Positions 7,766 to 16,621 of a stretch of 45,299 bases of DNA are shown here, piece after piece. The notes under the pieces were generated by a model. It did not search any database, was not told the DNA's origin, and saw only the letters and a list, made by a program, of their open reading frames with translations. The position numbers and the translations under genes are program-made. The stretch comes from Nanobdellati archaeon (GTDB lineage Archaea > Nanobdellota > Nanobdellia > Woesearchaeales > GCA-2686295), in contig JACNFY010000014.1 in the NCBI GenBank assembly GCA_014384375.1, forward strand, positions 1 to 45,299. Direction: 5' to 3'. The first letter of the stretch is position 1. Each line of letters begins with the position of its first letter.

Positions 7766-7828
7766 AACCTTTTGAGAAAAGCTTGGACAAAACCAAGCTC
7801 CTTTCAGTCGCATTGAACTTTGTTCAAC
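7766..7828 (-). ncRNA. Structured tRNA-leader module, copy 3 (tRNA-Ala(GGC))
   Basis: This lies between the two alanine tRNAs on the reverse strand. hp1 is TTGAAC-AAA-GTTCAA (7827-7813). One base later comes hp2 GCGACTGAAAGGAGC (7811-7797), then the 10-base linker TTGGTTTTGT. A longer imperfect hp3 (7786 to 7764) closes CCAA against TTGG, with an inner CTTTT/AAAAG stem, so it again pairs with G1 of the following tRNA. hp1 shares no stem sequence with other copies but keeps the shape. Both tRNAs are probably one transcript, because no TATA box fits immediately before hp1. Confidence 0.7.
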
Positions 7829-7844
7829 TTTAAAAAATTATTGA

Positions 7845-7919
7845 TGGACTCGGCGGGATTTGAACCCGCGGCCTCCCCGTTGCGAACGGAACGCTCTAGC
7901 CGAACTGAGCTACGAGCCC
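7845..7919 (-). tRNA. tRNA-Ala(CGC), intronless
   Basis: Reverse strand: acceptor GGGCTCG/CGAGTCC with the alanine-specific G3-U70 pair, D-stem GCTC/GAGC, anticodon arm TTCCG-TTCGCAA-CGGGG (two G-U pairs), anticodon CGC, T-arm CGGG/CCCG around TTCAAAT, discriminator A. 75 bases with no insertion. An AT-rich TATA-like AATTAAAA is centred about 31 bases upstream, near 7950, so the transcript should begin at or near G1. It is followed, on the same strand, by module copy 3 and tRNA-Ala(GGC). Confidence 0.92.
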
Positions 7920-8022
7920 ATATCCAACCCGAATGATGTGTGTTTTTTAATTATTTCTATTTAATTAGCTTAGAAATATTTATAGAAATATTTATATACT
8001 ATAATACTCAAAAAAAAACAGT

Positions 8023-8700
8023 ATGCGAAAAGGCCAAGTAACTGTGTTTGCAACTTTAGGCTTAGTAATTCTAATCATAGTCGGCTTGGTTCTCTTTGTC
8101 CTCACTGATATCTATGAGGAGGAATCGACCTTTGAAAAGCCAAATGAGATGACATTCTTCATCAAGACATGCGCAGAGAACCTTTTAGATGAAGGTGTGG
8201 AGATTGTTAGTCGACAAGGAGGATACATATTCACTCCTGAACCTTATGTAATAATGTACGGCTACAGAATACCTGTCTACACCAATTCTATTGATATCTC
8301 TGTTATTGAAGACAACCTAAAGTCTTATATTGACGATAACATGATTCGCTGCATTGAGTTATCAGATTTTCCAACTTTCGATGTTAATATATTCTCAGGT
8401 TCCGTGACTGAAGTTGCGCTTGGAGAGGCTGCATTGACTTCAAGAACCTTATTTGTTTACGACGAGAAAGCCTATCAAGTATCTCTAAGCAAAGAAACTG
8501 CTCTCAAGGAATTAGTTGATGTCGCAAACGAAGCAATGGATATCTACAACTCAGTTGGATATGATCAACTACAACTATCAATACTTGGAGCAAGTCACAA
8601 TACAATCATAGAGAGTTTCAGACTAATAGACACATTCATATTTTACCTTAAAAAAGGAGATTCAAAATTCGGATTTTCAATTGAGGAGGCAACAGCATGA
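8023..8700 (+). CDS. Pilin-like membrane-anchored extracellular protein
   Basis: 225 residues beginning MRKGQVTVFATLGLVILII: a short basic head followed directly by one hydrophobic helix (residues 7-30), the class III (type IV pilin-like) N-terminus common in DPANN archaea. The rest is a soluble extracellular domain with no motif I recognise. A TATA box (ATATTTATATAC, about 7986-7998) lies 25-35 bases before the ATG. Its stop overlaps the start of the 1442-residue protein (ATGA), so the pair is translationally coupled and probably functions together at the cell surface. Confidence 0.75.
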   Translation: MRKGQVTVFATLGLVILIIVGLVLFVLTDIYEEESTFEKPNEMTFFIKTCAENLLDEGVEIVSRQGGYIFTPEPYVIMYGYRIPVYTNSIDISVIEDNLKSYIDDNMIRCIELSDFPTFDVNIFSGSVTEVALGEAALTSRTLFVYDEKAYQVSLSKETALKELVDVANEAMDIYNSVGYDQLQLSILGASHNTIIESFRLIDTFIFYLKKGDSKFGFSIEEATA

Positions 8701-11700
8701 AAAAGATTGGTTTAATAATGATTTTACTGATTAACTTAGTGCTTGCCTCTAACTTTATTTCTGCTACACCAACCGAAGAAGAAGTGAAGATTTGGGAGCA
8801 AGAGATAAGAGATGACCCGACAGCAATAAAAGATATGAGCAGGGAAGAGATAAAGTGGGTGAGGCCACACTTAATACTCCAAGCCTTTGAACAGCTTCTT
8901 GAAGATAATCTATCAATACACATGTTTGTTTTGGAACCCCAACGTGAGTTAAGAATAACTAGCTTCCGTAAAGACATAAAGCTAATGCTTCCTCATACAG
9001 GCCTTGATCATCTGGAGATAGTCAATCTGCCTGCTTTAAGAGAGGTCTTTGAAGGATACTTTCGCAATAATTTTCAAGCTCTTCAAGATGAAAAAACAGA
9101 AGTCTGGTTCTGGTACTGGTACGAACAGAACCTAATCGTAGATTGGGGATCTAGTGACTACAGTTTCTCACTCACATCATCAACAAACGACTGGTTTTTA
9201 AGAGATGCAGAAACTAATGACCCTGAAGGATATGAAAGATTTATGGGTGTAGTTGGTGACTTACCAAGTGATAATGAAAACCTAATGGTGTATCTATATG
9301 GCTTCATTGTGAAAAGGATTTTTGAAAATGATCACTTGAAATCACTAGACGACTTCACACGTAATGAAATAATACTAACTGGAATGTCTCCTGACTATAC
9401 AAAACCAGGAAAATTGTACTTTCCAGAGGTTAATATCATCGAAGTAACAGCTAGTCTGAGCCTGGTAGATTACTTAAAGAAAAACTTTCCTGAAGGAGAA
9501 TTCATCCCTTTCAAAGACTTGACTTATCCAGAGAAATCTTTGCTTTCAATCTACTATGATAATGTACTTCTTAGTTTAAAAGATCCAAACGCAAAAACAG
9601 AAGATTTTGGTTTTGATAGAATACATTTTGGAGTACATGGAGTCGGAGATGAGACGTGGCTCAATAATCATTTGTACTTCCTATACAGCGATGAAGAACA
9701 GAGAGGTGAAACAGGATTAATACATGATCCAATAACATTAGGTATTGGCTGGAATGACGAGGTGGATATAGCTCTTGTAAATCTTATAGAATTAACATTT
9801 GGTGGAGTCTCGGTAATCCTATCTTTGGAAGAAAAGAATGATGATTTCACAAGCATAGATATAACATTAGACTGGGGCCCCACAGTTAACTCAGCTTGGG
9901 ATCTGGAAGTAAATAAGGGAAACCAGATAACATTCTTCAGTTCCGAATCAATTATAACAGAACCAGTTATTACAGAGACAAAAGAGCTAGGAGGGTCTGC
10001 AATAACAGGCCAAGTAACTGGTGAACAAGATGACGAAGCTGCCAAAAAATGGCTCATTGAACAAGCTGGAATAGCGCCAGTAAAAGAAATAATTGAAGCA
10101 GGTGGCGAAACATGGGGTTTCTTAGGAATATACGCAGCCAGGGATTATAATAAACTTTCGAACTATAATACTTGGAGGCTTCCAACGCCTGAAGAACTTA
10201 AACAAAACATAGACACCCTGGAAAAAGAATTTGGCTCTGAATATACTTTTTTATCAGATAAGAAAACCCGCAGCCTCAATGAGTGGCAATATGAAACTTA
10301 TTCCAGTAGAAATGGAAAAGAATTATTATATCCTGAAGATGATGTGTTGGTCTCTTTGATTAAAAAACCACAAGGTGAAAACGAACTTTTTGACATGGAT
10401 AAGGCGTTGCTTTTGATGATTTCTCAAATGTTTGAAGAAGACACTTCTGAATCTTCTGATGAAAGATTCCTAAGTGATGACTTGGCATCACTGTTCTTAA
10501 AACTCGCAGATGCGCAAGAGCAAAGTGATTGGAGCGCAAGAGACTCGCTTGTTCAAGCTATAAAAGATAAAGGGGTTGATCCTTACAACAGAAACATGGC
10601 TGGAGGAAGAGGAAAGAAGACATACTCTGAGTATTGGAGAGAGGTAGGAAACAAGTATTACAACATGTCATGGCCAAAAGGTCTTGGTTCTATCACAGGA
10701 GAGGTTACTGCTGAAACAATAGAACCTGTAATTGTTTTTCCAGGAATACCATTCGGCAGAGCTGTTGGAACTGTACAAGTTATTACAATTAACATTAACA
10801 ATAAAGAGTATAATATAAAATACAATCCTGAATTTGTAGAAAATGGATTCCTTTACTCATCTAGCCTAATAACTAAATTCGATGAAAATGGAAATGGAAT
10901 ATTAACAGCAGACGAACTAAAAAATGGCTCTGAATCCACTGGTTGCCCGATGTGTGCAAAGAAAGCAAAGGAACTTCTGGATAAATATCCATCAGGCATA
11001 CAAGCACTGCCATTCTCGACAGACGCTGAAAAAGCAACTGCAGCAAAGATGATCGCTTGTGAAAGAGAAGGCGGACTTCTGGATGTAAACGGAAATAATA
11101 TTCCATGCAGTGAACAAGACATGTCTAACGTTGCTTGTGAAGAACATAACTCAAAGTGGAGCTGTCAGTGTGACATGAATGAATGGACTGCACAGGAGTG
11201 TGATGATTCTGGAGAATGCCAGAGAAATCTATGTCTAGAAGAATCAGTTTATGATTTCTACTGCTGCAGTAACAAAGCAAAAAGAAGTAAAAAACTTATA
11301 AAAGTGATTGTTAATGACAAAAAAATTACTTCTGACAAACCAGTAGTTATTGCTGCAAGTGAACCAACTACTGGGAATGAATTAACATCTGATCAGAGAA
11401 GATTATTCGCTCGACTTGCAAACGCTCAGGAGAAACTAACTTTAGGAGATAAAAAAGCAATAGCCACAAGAGACAATTTGATCAAAGAACTAAGTGACAC
11501 ACATAAAGTAGATGTATATCAAGTAGCTGAAAGACAAACAGATGACAATGGAAGAACAATGCCGTGGTATCAACACTGGAGACAACTAGGTAGAGGGGTG
11601 GACATAGCCAAGAAAGTAGAAGAATTAAGAAAGAGAATCGAGAAATACGAGGCCAAGAAAGATAAGGAAAGAGTATACGTTTTAATCGATAAAAAACATG

Positions 11701-13025
11701 ACTTACATTTGGTGAATGATGATAAACATGCACAAGCGACTATAGAAGTGGATGATAAAGGATATATAACCCTCGATGCCAGTGAAATAGATAAAGACAC
11801 AAAGATAAGCTTTGAAAAACAGAAGAGAGAACTTTCATCACTATTCATAAAAAAACATGGAAGCTTCACAATAAAAGAAGATGGATCAATACCATGGTAC
11901 CAGCGAAACGCTGAAATCTTAGCAGATATAATCAATATGAAAGTTTTAACTTCCAGTGGAGTATATTACTTCGAAGAAGGAGGTATAGACCATTATCTTT
12001 CAGTTGCAGATGAACTCAGCAAAATAGAGGAAATACAGCAAAAAATAAATGATAAAAACTGCGAAGAGGAATGGGATAAAGGAGACCGAACACAACTCTC
12101 AAGAGAGTGTGACCAACTATCTCTCGAGAGAGACAGACTATATTTAGAGGCAGCTAAAAAATTATCTAAATCATTATATTATAGGGGCACTCTTATAAAG
12201 GATGAGTACAAAGCTCTTGAAGATAAGTACGAAGAATTACTGGCAGAAAAAATTAGAAATAAAAAATTACAAGCTCTAAAAGCTACTATACTATCCAAAG
12301 CCAAATGGCTTATAACACCTGAAAATGAAGCTCTTTCACTTCAAAACCTAAATATAGAAATAACATATGAACGAGGACAGGATTATACTAGACTAGCAGA
12401 GTTTCAGGAGAGAATAAACGAGCTGGATAAGAAAGGAAAAGACAAAACCATAACAGAGGAAGAGATGAAAGAATACGGATTGGTTGTGATAGAAAGAAAC
12501 AAAGTGAGAAAGCAGATGAGAACAGAAGGCGACCCATGGATTGACAGAAGAGGAAATATGAATGCTGATGAATGGTATAGACACATTGCAAGCCTAGCTC
12601 CTGAAGCACCACCTGAAAAAGAACCGGAAATACCGGAAATACCACTTCCTGAGCCTTATATAGTCAAAGTAGGTGAGGGACTAACGTTAGCAGCAGTTCA
12701 GATACCTGCAAGTTGTCGCGCCATAAACTGTCACTGGGCACCTGAATTATTACCTCAAAAACTGCCAGAAGAACATCCTCCAAAAGGATTCTTGGTGGAA
12801 ATAACTAATGCTGACACAGGTGAAGTAACACGTTATGTTGCAGAAACAGGAGACCTACCAGAAGTACCTGAGGATGGAAGATATGCAGTAAAAATAACTA
12901 ACATTGACACAGGCAAAATAACAACTATGATTGAAGCTCCAAGCAGGATGGAAAAAGACTATAGTATACCAATAACAAGTTTAATTGGTAATTACTGGAA
13001 GATCATGGCTCTATCTTGGCCTTAG
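8697..13025 (+). CDS. Giant secreted protein with EF-hand and repeats
   Basis: 1442 residues with a Sec-type signal (MKKIGLIMILLINLVLA, residues 1-about 23). No enzymatic domain is recognised. Visible features: two Thr/Gly linkers (ITGQVTG near residue 435, ITGEVTAE near 665); an EF-hand-like calcium loop FDENGNGILTADEL near 727-740; and a Cys-rich block at about 800-860. Recurring modules near 590-660, 900-965, 1040-1090 and 1225-1305 begin with a Leu-rich helix and end in a PWYQ/YW-type aromatic motif (PWYQHWR, PWYQRNA, DEWYRHI). A C-terminal doublet carries ITNxDTGxxT twice (about 1362-1410). Likely a calcium-stabilised surface or cell-contact protein (inference), coupled to the pilin-like gene. 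Confidence 0.8.
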   Translation: MKKIGLIMILLINLVLASNFISATPTEEEVKIWEQEIRDDPTAIKDMSREEIKWVRPHLILQAFEQLLEDNLSIHMFVLEPQRELRITSFRKDIKLMLPHTGLDHLEIVNLPALREVFEGYFRNNFQALQDEKTEVWFWYWYEQNLIVDWGSSDYSFSLTSSTNDWFLRDAETNDPEGYERFMGVVGDLPSDNENLMVYLYGFIVKRIFENDHLKSLDDFTRNEIILTGMSPDYTKPGKLYFPEVNIIEVTASLSLVDYLKKNFPEGEFIPFKDLTYPEKSLLSIYYDNVLLSLKDPNAKTEDFGFDRIHFGVHGVGDETWLNNHLYFLYSDEEQRGETGLIHDPITLGIGWNDEVDIALVNLIELTFGGVSVILSLEEKNDDFTSIDITLDWGPTVNSAWDLEVNKGNQITFFSSESIITEPVITETKELGGSAITGQVTGEQDDEAAKKWLIEQAGIAPVKEIIEAGGETWGFLGIYAARDYNKLSNYNTWRLPTPEELKQNIDTLEKEFGSEYTFLSDKKTRSLNEWQYETYSSRNGKELLYPEDDVLVSLIKKPQGENELFDMDKALLLMISQMFEEDTSESSDERFLSDDLASLFLKLADAQEQSDWSARDSLVQAIKDKGVDPYNRNMAGGRGKKTYSEYWREVGNKYYNMSWPKGLGSITGEVTAETIEPVIVFPGIPFGRAVGTVQVITININNKEYNIKYNPEFVENGFLYSSSLITKFDENGNGILTADELKNGSESTGCPMCAKKAKELLDKYPSGIQALPFSTDAEKATAAKMIACEREGGLLDVNGNNIPCSEQDMSNVACEEHNSKWSCQCDMNEWTAQECDDSGECQRNLCLEESVYDFYCCSNKAKRSKKLIKVIVNDKKITSDKPVVIAASEPTTGNELTSDQRRLFARLANAQEKLTLGDKKAIATRDNLIKELSDTHKVDVYQVAERQTDDNGRTMPWYQHWRQLGRGVDIAKKVEELRKRIEKYEAKKDKERVYVLIDKKHDLHLVNDDKHAQATIEVDDKGYITLDASEIDKDTKISFEKQKRELSSLFIKKHGSFTIKEDGSIPWYQRNAEILADIINMKVLTSSGVYYFEEGGIDHYLSVADELSKIEEIQQKINDKNCEEEWDKGDRTQLSRECDQLSLERDRLYLEAAKKLSKSLYYRGTLIKDEYKALEDKYEELLAEKIRNKKLQALKATILSKAKWLITPENEALSLQNLNIEITYERGQDYTRLAEFQERINELDKKGKDKTITEEEMKEYGLVVIERNKVRKQMRTEGDPWIDRRGNMNADEWYRHIASLAPEAPPEKEPEIPEIPLPEPYIVKVGEGLTLAAVQIPASCRAINCHWAPELLPQKLPEEHPPKGFLVEITNADTGEVTRYVAETGDLPEVPEDGRYAVKITNIDTGKITTMIEAPSRMEKDYSIPITSLIGNYWKIMALSWP

Positions 13026-13069
13026 TTTTTTCACAAATTATATAAACCCTTTTTCTAATTCTTTTATGC

Positions 13070-14737
13070 ATGGATGAACTGATTGAGAAGTACGCTTTGG
13101 AGAATGCTGTGCGCTACAAAGGAAGAGCCAATCCTGGTGCAGTTATCGGCTCTATCATAAAGGAATACCCTTCTGCCAAGAAAAAAATCAAGGAGCTGCA
13201 GAAAAAGGTTTCTAATATGATAAAGAAAGTCAACTCTATGAAATTAGATGCTCAGAAAAAGAGGTTGAAAGAGTTAGCTCCTGAACTATTGGAGAAGAAA
13301 AAAACAAAGAAGAAAGACTTATTCGAATCATTCCCAGTGTCTGGCGAGGTAGTCACTGCTTTTCCACCAGAGCCAAGCAAATACCCGCATATAGGCCATG
13401 CAAAGGCCTTGCTTGTTAATTATGAATTTGCAAAGAGGCATGAGGGAAAATTCATTCTTAGATTTGAAGACACCAATCCAGAACTAGCCAAGAAGGAGTT
13501 CTATGATATACACTTGAAGAACTATAAATGGCTTGGTGTGAAGCCTGACATGATTGACAACGCATCAAATCATATGCTTGACTTCTTCAAGTATGGTGAG
13601 AAACTAATAAACATTGGAAAAGCATATGTCTGCACTTGCAATCAAGATAAAGTGAGGGAAAGCCGTTTGAAAGGTAAAGCTTGTGATTGCAGATACAAGC
13701 ACATAAGAGAGAACCTACTTCTTTGGAAGAAAATGAGTTCTATGAAGGAAGGAGAAGCAATCGTTAGGATGAAGATTGACTTAAAGCATAAAAACAGCGC
13801 TATGAGAGACCCAACGATTTTTAGAATCATAAGGAAGCCACATTGCAGAACTGGTGAAAAGTTTGTTATCTGGCCGAACTATGACTTTGAGAATGCTGTC
13901 ATGGATGGCTTGGAAGGTATCACTCATAGGTTCAGAAGCAAGGAGTTCGAGCTTAGAAACGAGCTTCAGAGATACATCCAGAGGCTTTTAAACTTTGAAG
14001 AAACCTCAATCTACGAGTTTGCAAGGTTCAACATGCAAGGTGTTGAGAGCTCAGGAAGAACCATTAGAGAGCTCATAAGAGGACGCAAATTAACAGGCTG
14101 GGATGACCCATCACTCACAACTCTTGTGGCTTTGAAGAGGCGTGGATTCGTGCCAGAAGCGATAAAGAACTTTGTTTTGAGCACCGGCATAACAAAGTCA
14201 GAGGCAACGCTTACTTGGGATGATTTAATAGTTCATAACAAGAGGATCCTTGACGCTAAATGCAACAGATACTTCCTAATTGAAAATCCTGTCAGGGTTA
14301 GAATGCAAGAAGTTCCAAAGAGGAATATAGAGCTTAAATTACATCCTGACTTTCCAAAACGTGGTAGAAGGAAGTTCAAAACCTACGACTTGTTTTTCCT
14401 CTCACAAAATGATATTGTTAAGTTAAAAAACAAAAAACTCTACCGATTGATGGACTGCTTGAATTTTATCAAGAAGAACGGCTATTATATTTTCCAGAGC
14501 ACTGATTATGAGGATTACAAGAAGAACGGTGAGATGATAATACACTGGTTGCCAGTTATGAAAGGTTTAGTGGAGGTCAAGGTTTTGATGCCTGATAAGA
14601 AGGTGGTTAGTGGAATTGCAGAGCCTCTTGTCTCGAAGCTAAAAACAGGAACTACAATACAATTCGAGCGTTTCGGCTTTTGCAAGCTTGATAAGAAGAC
14701 TAAGAACAAGCTATATTTCTGGTATACACATAAGTAA
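13070..14737 (+). CDS. gltX: Glutamyl-tRNA synthetase, archaeal type
   Basis: 555 residues of the archaeal/eukaryotic GluRS-GlnRS branch. An N-terminal helical domain (1-90) precedes the class I Rossmann core with the PHIGH signature at 106-110 and ILRFEDTNPE. A zinc-like CTC...CDC pair is near 186-206. VIWPNYDFENAVMDGLEGITHRFRSKEF, LTGWDDPSL and a C-terminal beta-barrel anticodon-binding domain follow. The second signature is degenerate: VESSGRTIRELI stands where archaeal GluRS has a KMSKS-like SKRKL loop. It supplies Glu-tRNA for tRNA-Glu(TTC) (43199-43335) and possibly, as in most archaea, mischarged Gln-tRNA for GatDE. A TATA-like ATTATATAAAC lies just before the start. Confidence 0.95.
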   Translation: MDELIEKYALENAVRYKGRANPGAVIGSIIKEYPSAKKKIKELQKKVSNMIKKVNSMKLDAQKKRLKELAPELLEKKKTKKKDLFESFPVSGEVVTAFPPEPSKYPHIGHAKALLVNYEFAKRHEGKFILRFEDTNPELAKKEFYDIHLKNYKWLGVKPDMIDNASNHMLDFFKYGEKLINIGKAYVCTCNQDKVRESRLKGKACDCRYKHIRENLLLWKKMSSMKEGEAIVRMKIDLKHKNSAMRDPTIFRIIRKPHCRTGEKFVIWPNYDFENAVMDGLEGITHRFRSKEFELRNELQRYIQRLLNFEETSIYEFARFNMQGVESSGRTIRELIRGRKLTGWDDPSLTTLVALKRRGFVPEAIKNFVLSTGITKSEATLTWDDLIVHNKRILDAKCNRYFLIENPVRVRMQEVPKRNIELKLHPDFPKRGRRKFKTYDLFFLSQNDIVKLKNKKLYRLMDCLNFIKKNGYYIFQSTDYEDYKKNGEMIIHWLPVMKGLVEVKVLMPDKKVVSGIAEPLVSKLKTGTTIQFERFGFCKLDKKTKNKLYFWYTHK

Positions 14738-14791
14738 AAAAACAAAACATTTAAATACTTATTGTTCTTATTGTAATTACAGGTGTTACAC

Positions 14792-14992
14792 TTGGATATT
14801 AGATATAGTAAACACGCAAGAGAACAAATTATTACAAGAGGAATTTCAGAAAGAGAGGTTGAAGAAGGAATCAAAAGAGGCAGAAAAGAACTACAGAAAC
14901 CGAATAAGATACTCTCATACTACAAATATTTTTGTGTTGTATACAAGAAAATTGGAGGAATTAATTATATCATAACCGTAAAACCGAGGTGA
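14792..14992 (+). CDS. DUF4258-family toxin-like protein
   Basis: About 66 residues: LDIRYSKHAREQIITRGISEREVEEGI then YYKYFCVVYKKIGGINYIITVKPR. The RYSKHAREQ...RGIS opening and the final hydrophobic strands with a basic end match DUF4258, a RelE/BrnT-like fold often encoded beside YgiT/MqsA-type antitoxins. Start choice: TTG at 14792 has an AGGTG ribosome site six bases upstream; GTG at 14783 is the alternative and would lie inside that site. The stop (14992) overlaps the next gene's ribosome site, indicating coupled expression. TATA-like ATTTAAATAC is near 14748. mRNA cleavage is an inferred activity. Confidence 0.75.
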   Translation: MDIRYSKHAREQIITRGISEREVEEGIKRGRKELQKPNKILSYYKYFCVVYKKIGGINYIITVKPR

Positions 14993-15333
14993 TAAAAATT
15001 AAATGCCCTATTTGTGAAGAAGGAACTTTAAAGAAAGGAAAAATAAAAGAAAGCATGTTCGGAACCTATTTAGGAGAGTTTCCAGCCGAGATTTGTACTA
15101 AATGCAATGAGTCTTTTACAGATTCTAAGACTACAAAAAAGATAGAAGAAATAGCAAAAAAGAAAGGAATTTGGGGTTTAGGTAAAAAGACAAAGATTAC
15201 AAGAACAGGCAACTCCCTAGCAGTAAGAATACCCCATAACATCGTAGAGTTTTTGAAATTAAATGAGGGAAAAGAAGCATACATACACCCAGAAGATGAT
15301 AAGATAGTGATTGAACCTAGTCATAGTAACTAA
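14989..15333 (+). CDS. YgiT-type zinc finger fused to AbrB-like antitoxin domain
   Basis: 114 residues. Residues 4-45 form a zinc-binding domain (KCPICEEGT...EICTKCNES, two CxxC pairs) as in YgiT/MqsA. Residues 60-112 form a SpoVT-AbrB DNA-binding domain (KITRTGNSLAVRIPHNIVEFLKLNEG...YIHPEDDKIVIEP). The combination reads as an antitoxin/autorepressor for the preceding DUF4258 protein. The translation start is ambiguous: GTG 14989 overlaps the ribosome site GAGGTGAT, while an in-frame ATT at 14998, ideally spaced from that site, would give the family-typical MKCPICEEG. Confidence 0.8.
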   Translation: MIKIKCPICEEGTLKKGKIKESMFGTYLGEFPAEICTKCNESFTDSKTTKKIEEIAKKKGIWGLGKKTKITRTGNSLAVRIPHNIVEFLKLNEGKEAYIHPEDDKIVIEPSHSN

Positions 15334-15386
15334 ATAGTAAGGTTTAAATATAATAGGATAATTAAACTCTTTGAGGTGCTTTAAAA

Positions 15387-15557
15387 ATGTCAGACTTGTT
15401 TATCGTAAAAGCAAAGGTAAAAGAGATTGCAGGGGACTTCAATGTTGCAGGAGACTTTTCTGACGCTTTGAACAACAAAGTAAAAGAACTTATTCTAGAA
15501 GCTATTAATCGTGCCAAAGCCAACGGAAGAAGAACCCTGATGGCTAAGGACCTGTAA
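15387..15557 (+). CDS. Single histone-fold protein, DUF1931-like
   Basis: A 56-residue protein, MSDLFIVKAKVKEIAGDFN at the N-terminus and ANGRRTLMAKDL at the end. The helix-loop-helix with VKELILEAINRAKANGRRTLMAKDL matches the histone-fold core of DUF1931/archaeal histone-like proteins; the R-T and K-D-L positions correspond to the DNA-contacting loop and last helix start. It probably dimerises and binds DNA, though DUF1931 proteins are less well characterised than HMf-type histones. TATA (GGTTTAAATATAA, about 15341-15353) and ribosome site GAGGTG (15373-15378) support the start. Confidence 0.75.
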   Translation: MSDLFIVKAKVKEIAGDFNVAGDFSDALNNKVKELILEAINRAKANGRRTLMAKDL

Positions 15558-15565
15558 ATTTCTAC

Positions 15566-16048
15566 TTATTTTTTTGGAGGAGGCATTAGGTTTAGAAGCT
15601 TAGTGGATGGTCTCTCTGGAGGAGTTATAGCATCTGGTTTCCCCACCTCTTCAGTTTGAGGTTCTTCAGGAATTTCATCTCTCTTTGGAATGTTGAACTC
15701 CTCATCTAAGCTCTCAAGATCATCATGCAAGTCTTCGAATATAGGCGCTGTGATCATCATACCATCGTGCTCTATGAAGTCTTCCATCTCTTCCTGGTCT
15801 TCCTCTTCTAGTCTGGATTTTAAAGATTCCATTCTTTCACCTATCTCTTTGAGTTTCTTCTTTGTAACTTTCCCCTTCAGTTTTTTGTAGATGTTTTCTG
15901 CTTTCTCAAGCTCTTTTCTCAAATCATCCTTTGTATCAGTAGTTCCAAAGCTTAAAAAATCTACCTCTTCACCTTTCTTTACCTTTACTGTCTTCTTCCT
16001 AGTTGCTTTTCCAGCAGATATGAAGAAGTCCCTTGCTAAGAAGTTCAT
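15566..16048 (-). CDS. Hypothetical coiled-coil protein of two-gene unit
   Basis: 160 residues, not recognised. A short hydrophobic N-terminus (MNFLARDFFISAGKATRKK) is followed by a Lys/Glu-rich coiled coil (residues 40-90), an acidic stretch and a Pro-rich C-terminus ending LMPPPKK. Charge pattern and lack of motifs suggest a scaffold or adaptor rather than an enzyme (inference). The start overlaps the stop of the upstream partner (ATGA), so the two proteins are made together. Confidence 0.7.
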   Translation of the reverse strand: MNFLARDFFISAGKATRKKTVKVKKGEEVDFLSFGTTDTKDDLRKELEKAENIYKKLKGKVTKKKLKEIGERMESLKSRLEEEDQEEMEDFIEHDGMMITAPIFEDLHDDLESLDEEFNIPKRDEIPEEPQTEEVGKPDAITPPERPSTKLLNLMPPPKK

Positions 16049-16530
16049 TTTTTAAACGCGCTGAATAAACCTTTTCTTTTCTTCTTCTTTAAGTCCAAAT
16101 CGTGAGAATCAAGGTCAGGCATGCCTAAATCACCTTTAGGTCCTGGTTTTGTTGGTGGAGCTGTGCTTGTTGGTGTAGTAAAAGAGGGTGGTACAGCTGC
16201 TTTTGGAGGAGCAACTCCTGGTGTCTTAGGAGAGCCTTTCTTAACCATGTCTGCCAACGCAACAATACCCTCTGCTATCTTTGCGTTTTGCTCAGAGATT
16301 TGCTTCAAAATCTTTGTAGGGCTTGACTCAGAGTACTCTTTGATAAGATCTTCCTGAGCCCCCTCGAATATCTTTATAAGCTTGTTAATAGAAGTGGAAA
16401 GAGCATCCATGGATTCCAGAAGAGTTTTGTTCTGTTTGGAATTTGGGAAAGGACTCTTCTTTAAACGTTCAATCTCTTTTCTCAGATTTTCAAGCTCTTC
16501 ATGCGGTAGAAGTTCATAATCGTCAACCAT
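16045..16530 (-). CDS. Hypothetical protein, helical N-terminus and Pro-rich linker
   Basis: 161 residues from the ATG at 16530, which lies seven bases after an AGAGGTG ribosome site; GTG at 16539 is in frame but falls inside that site. MVDDYELLPHEELENLRKEIERLKK starts a helical region reaching residue 100 (LLESMDALSTSINKLIKIFEGAQEDL..., ISEQNAKIAEGIVALADMV). A Pro/Thr-rich linker and a basic tail KKKKRKGLFSAFKK follow. I have an impression that this protein recurs next to its partner in DPANN genomes, but no function can be read from sequence. Confidence 0.7.
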   Translation of the reverse strand: MVDDYELLPHEELENLRKEIERLKKSPFPNSKQNKTLLESMDALSTSINKLIKIFEGAQEDLIKEYSESSPTKILKQISEQNAKIAEGIVALADMVKKGSPKTPGVAPPKAAVPPSFTTPTSTAPPTKPGPKGDLGMPDLDSHDLDLKKKKRKGLFSAFKK

Positions 16531-16621
16531 TAACCACACCTCTTTTCAAGTATTAAAAATATTAGACTATATAAATTTTATGGCGAAAAGCTTTAAAAAA
16601 CAATTCCATATACTTTTTTCT

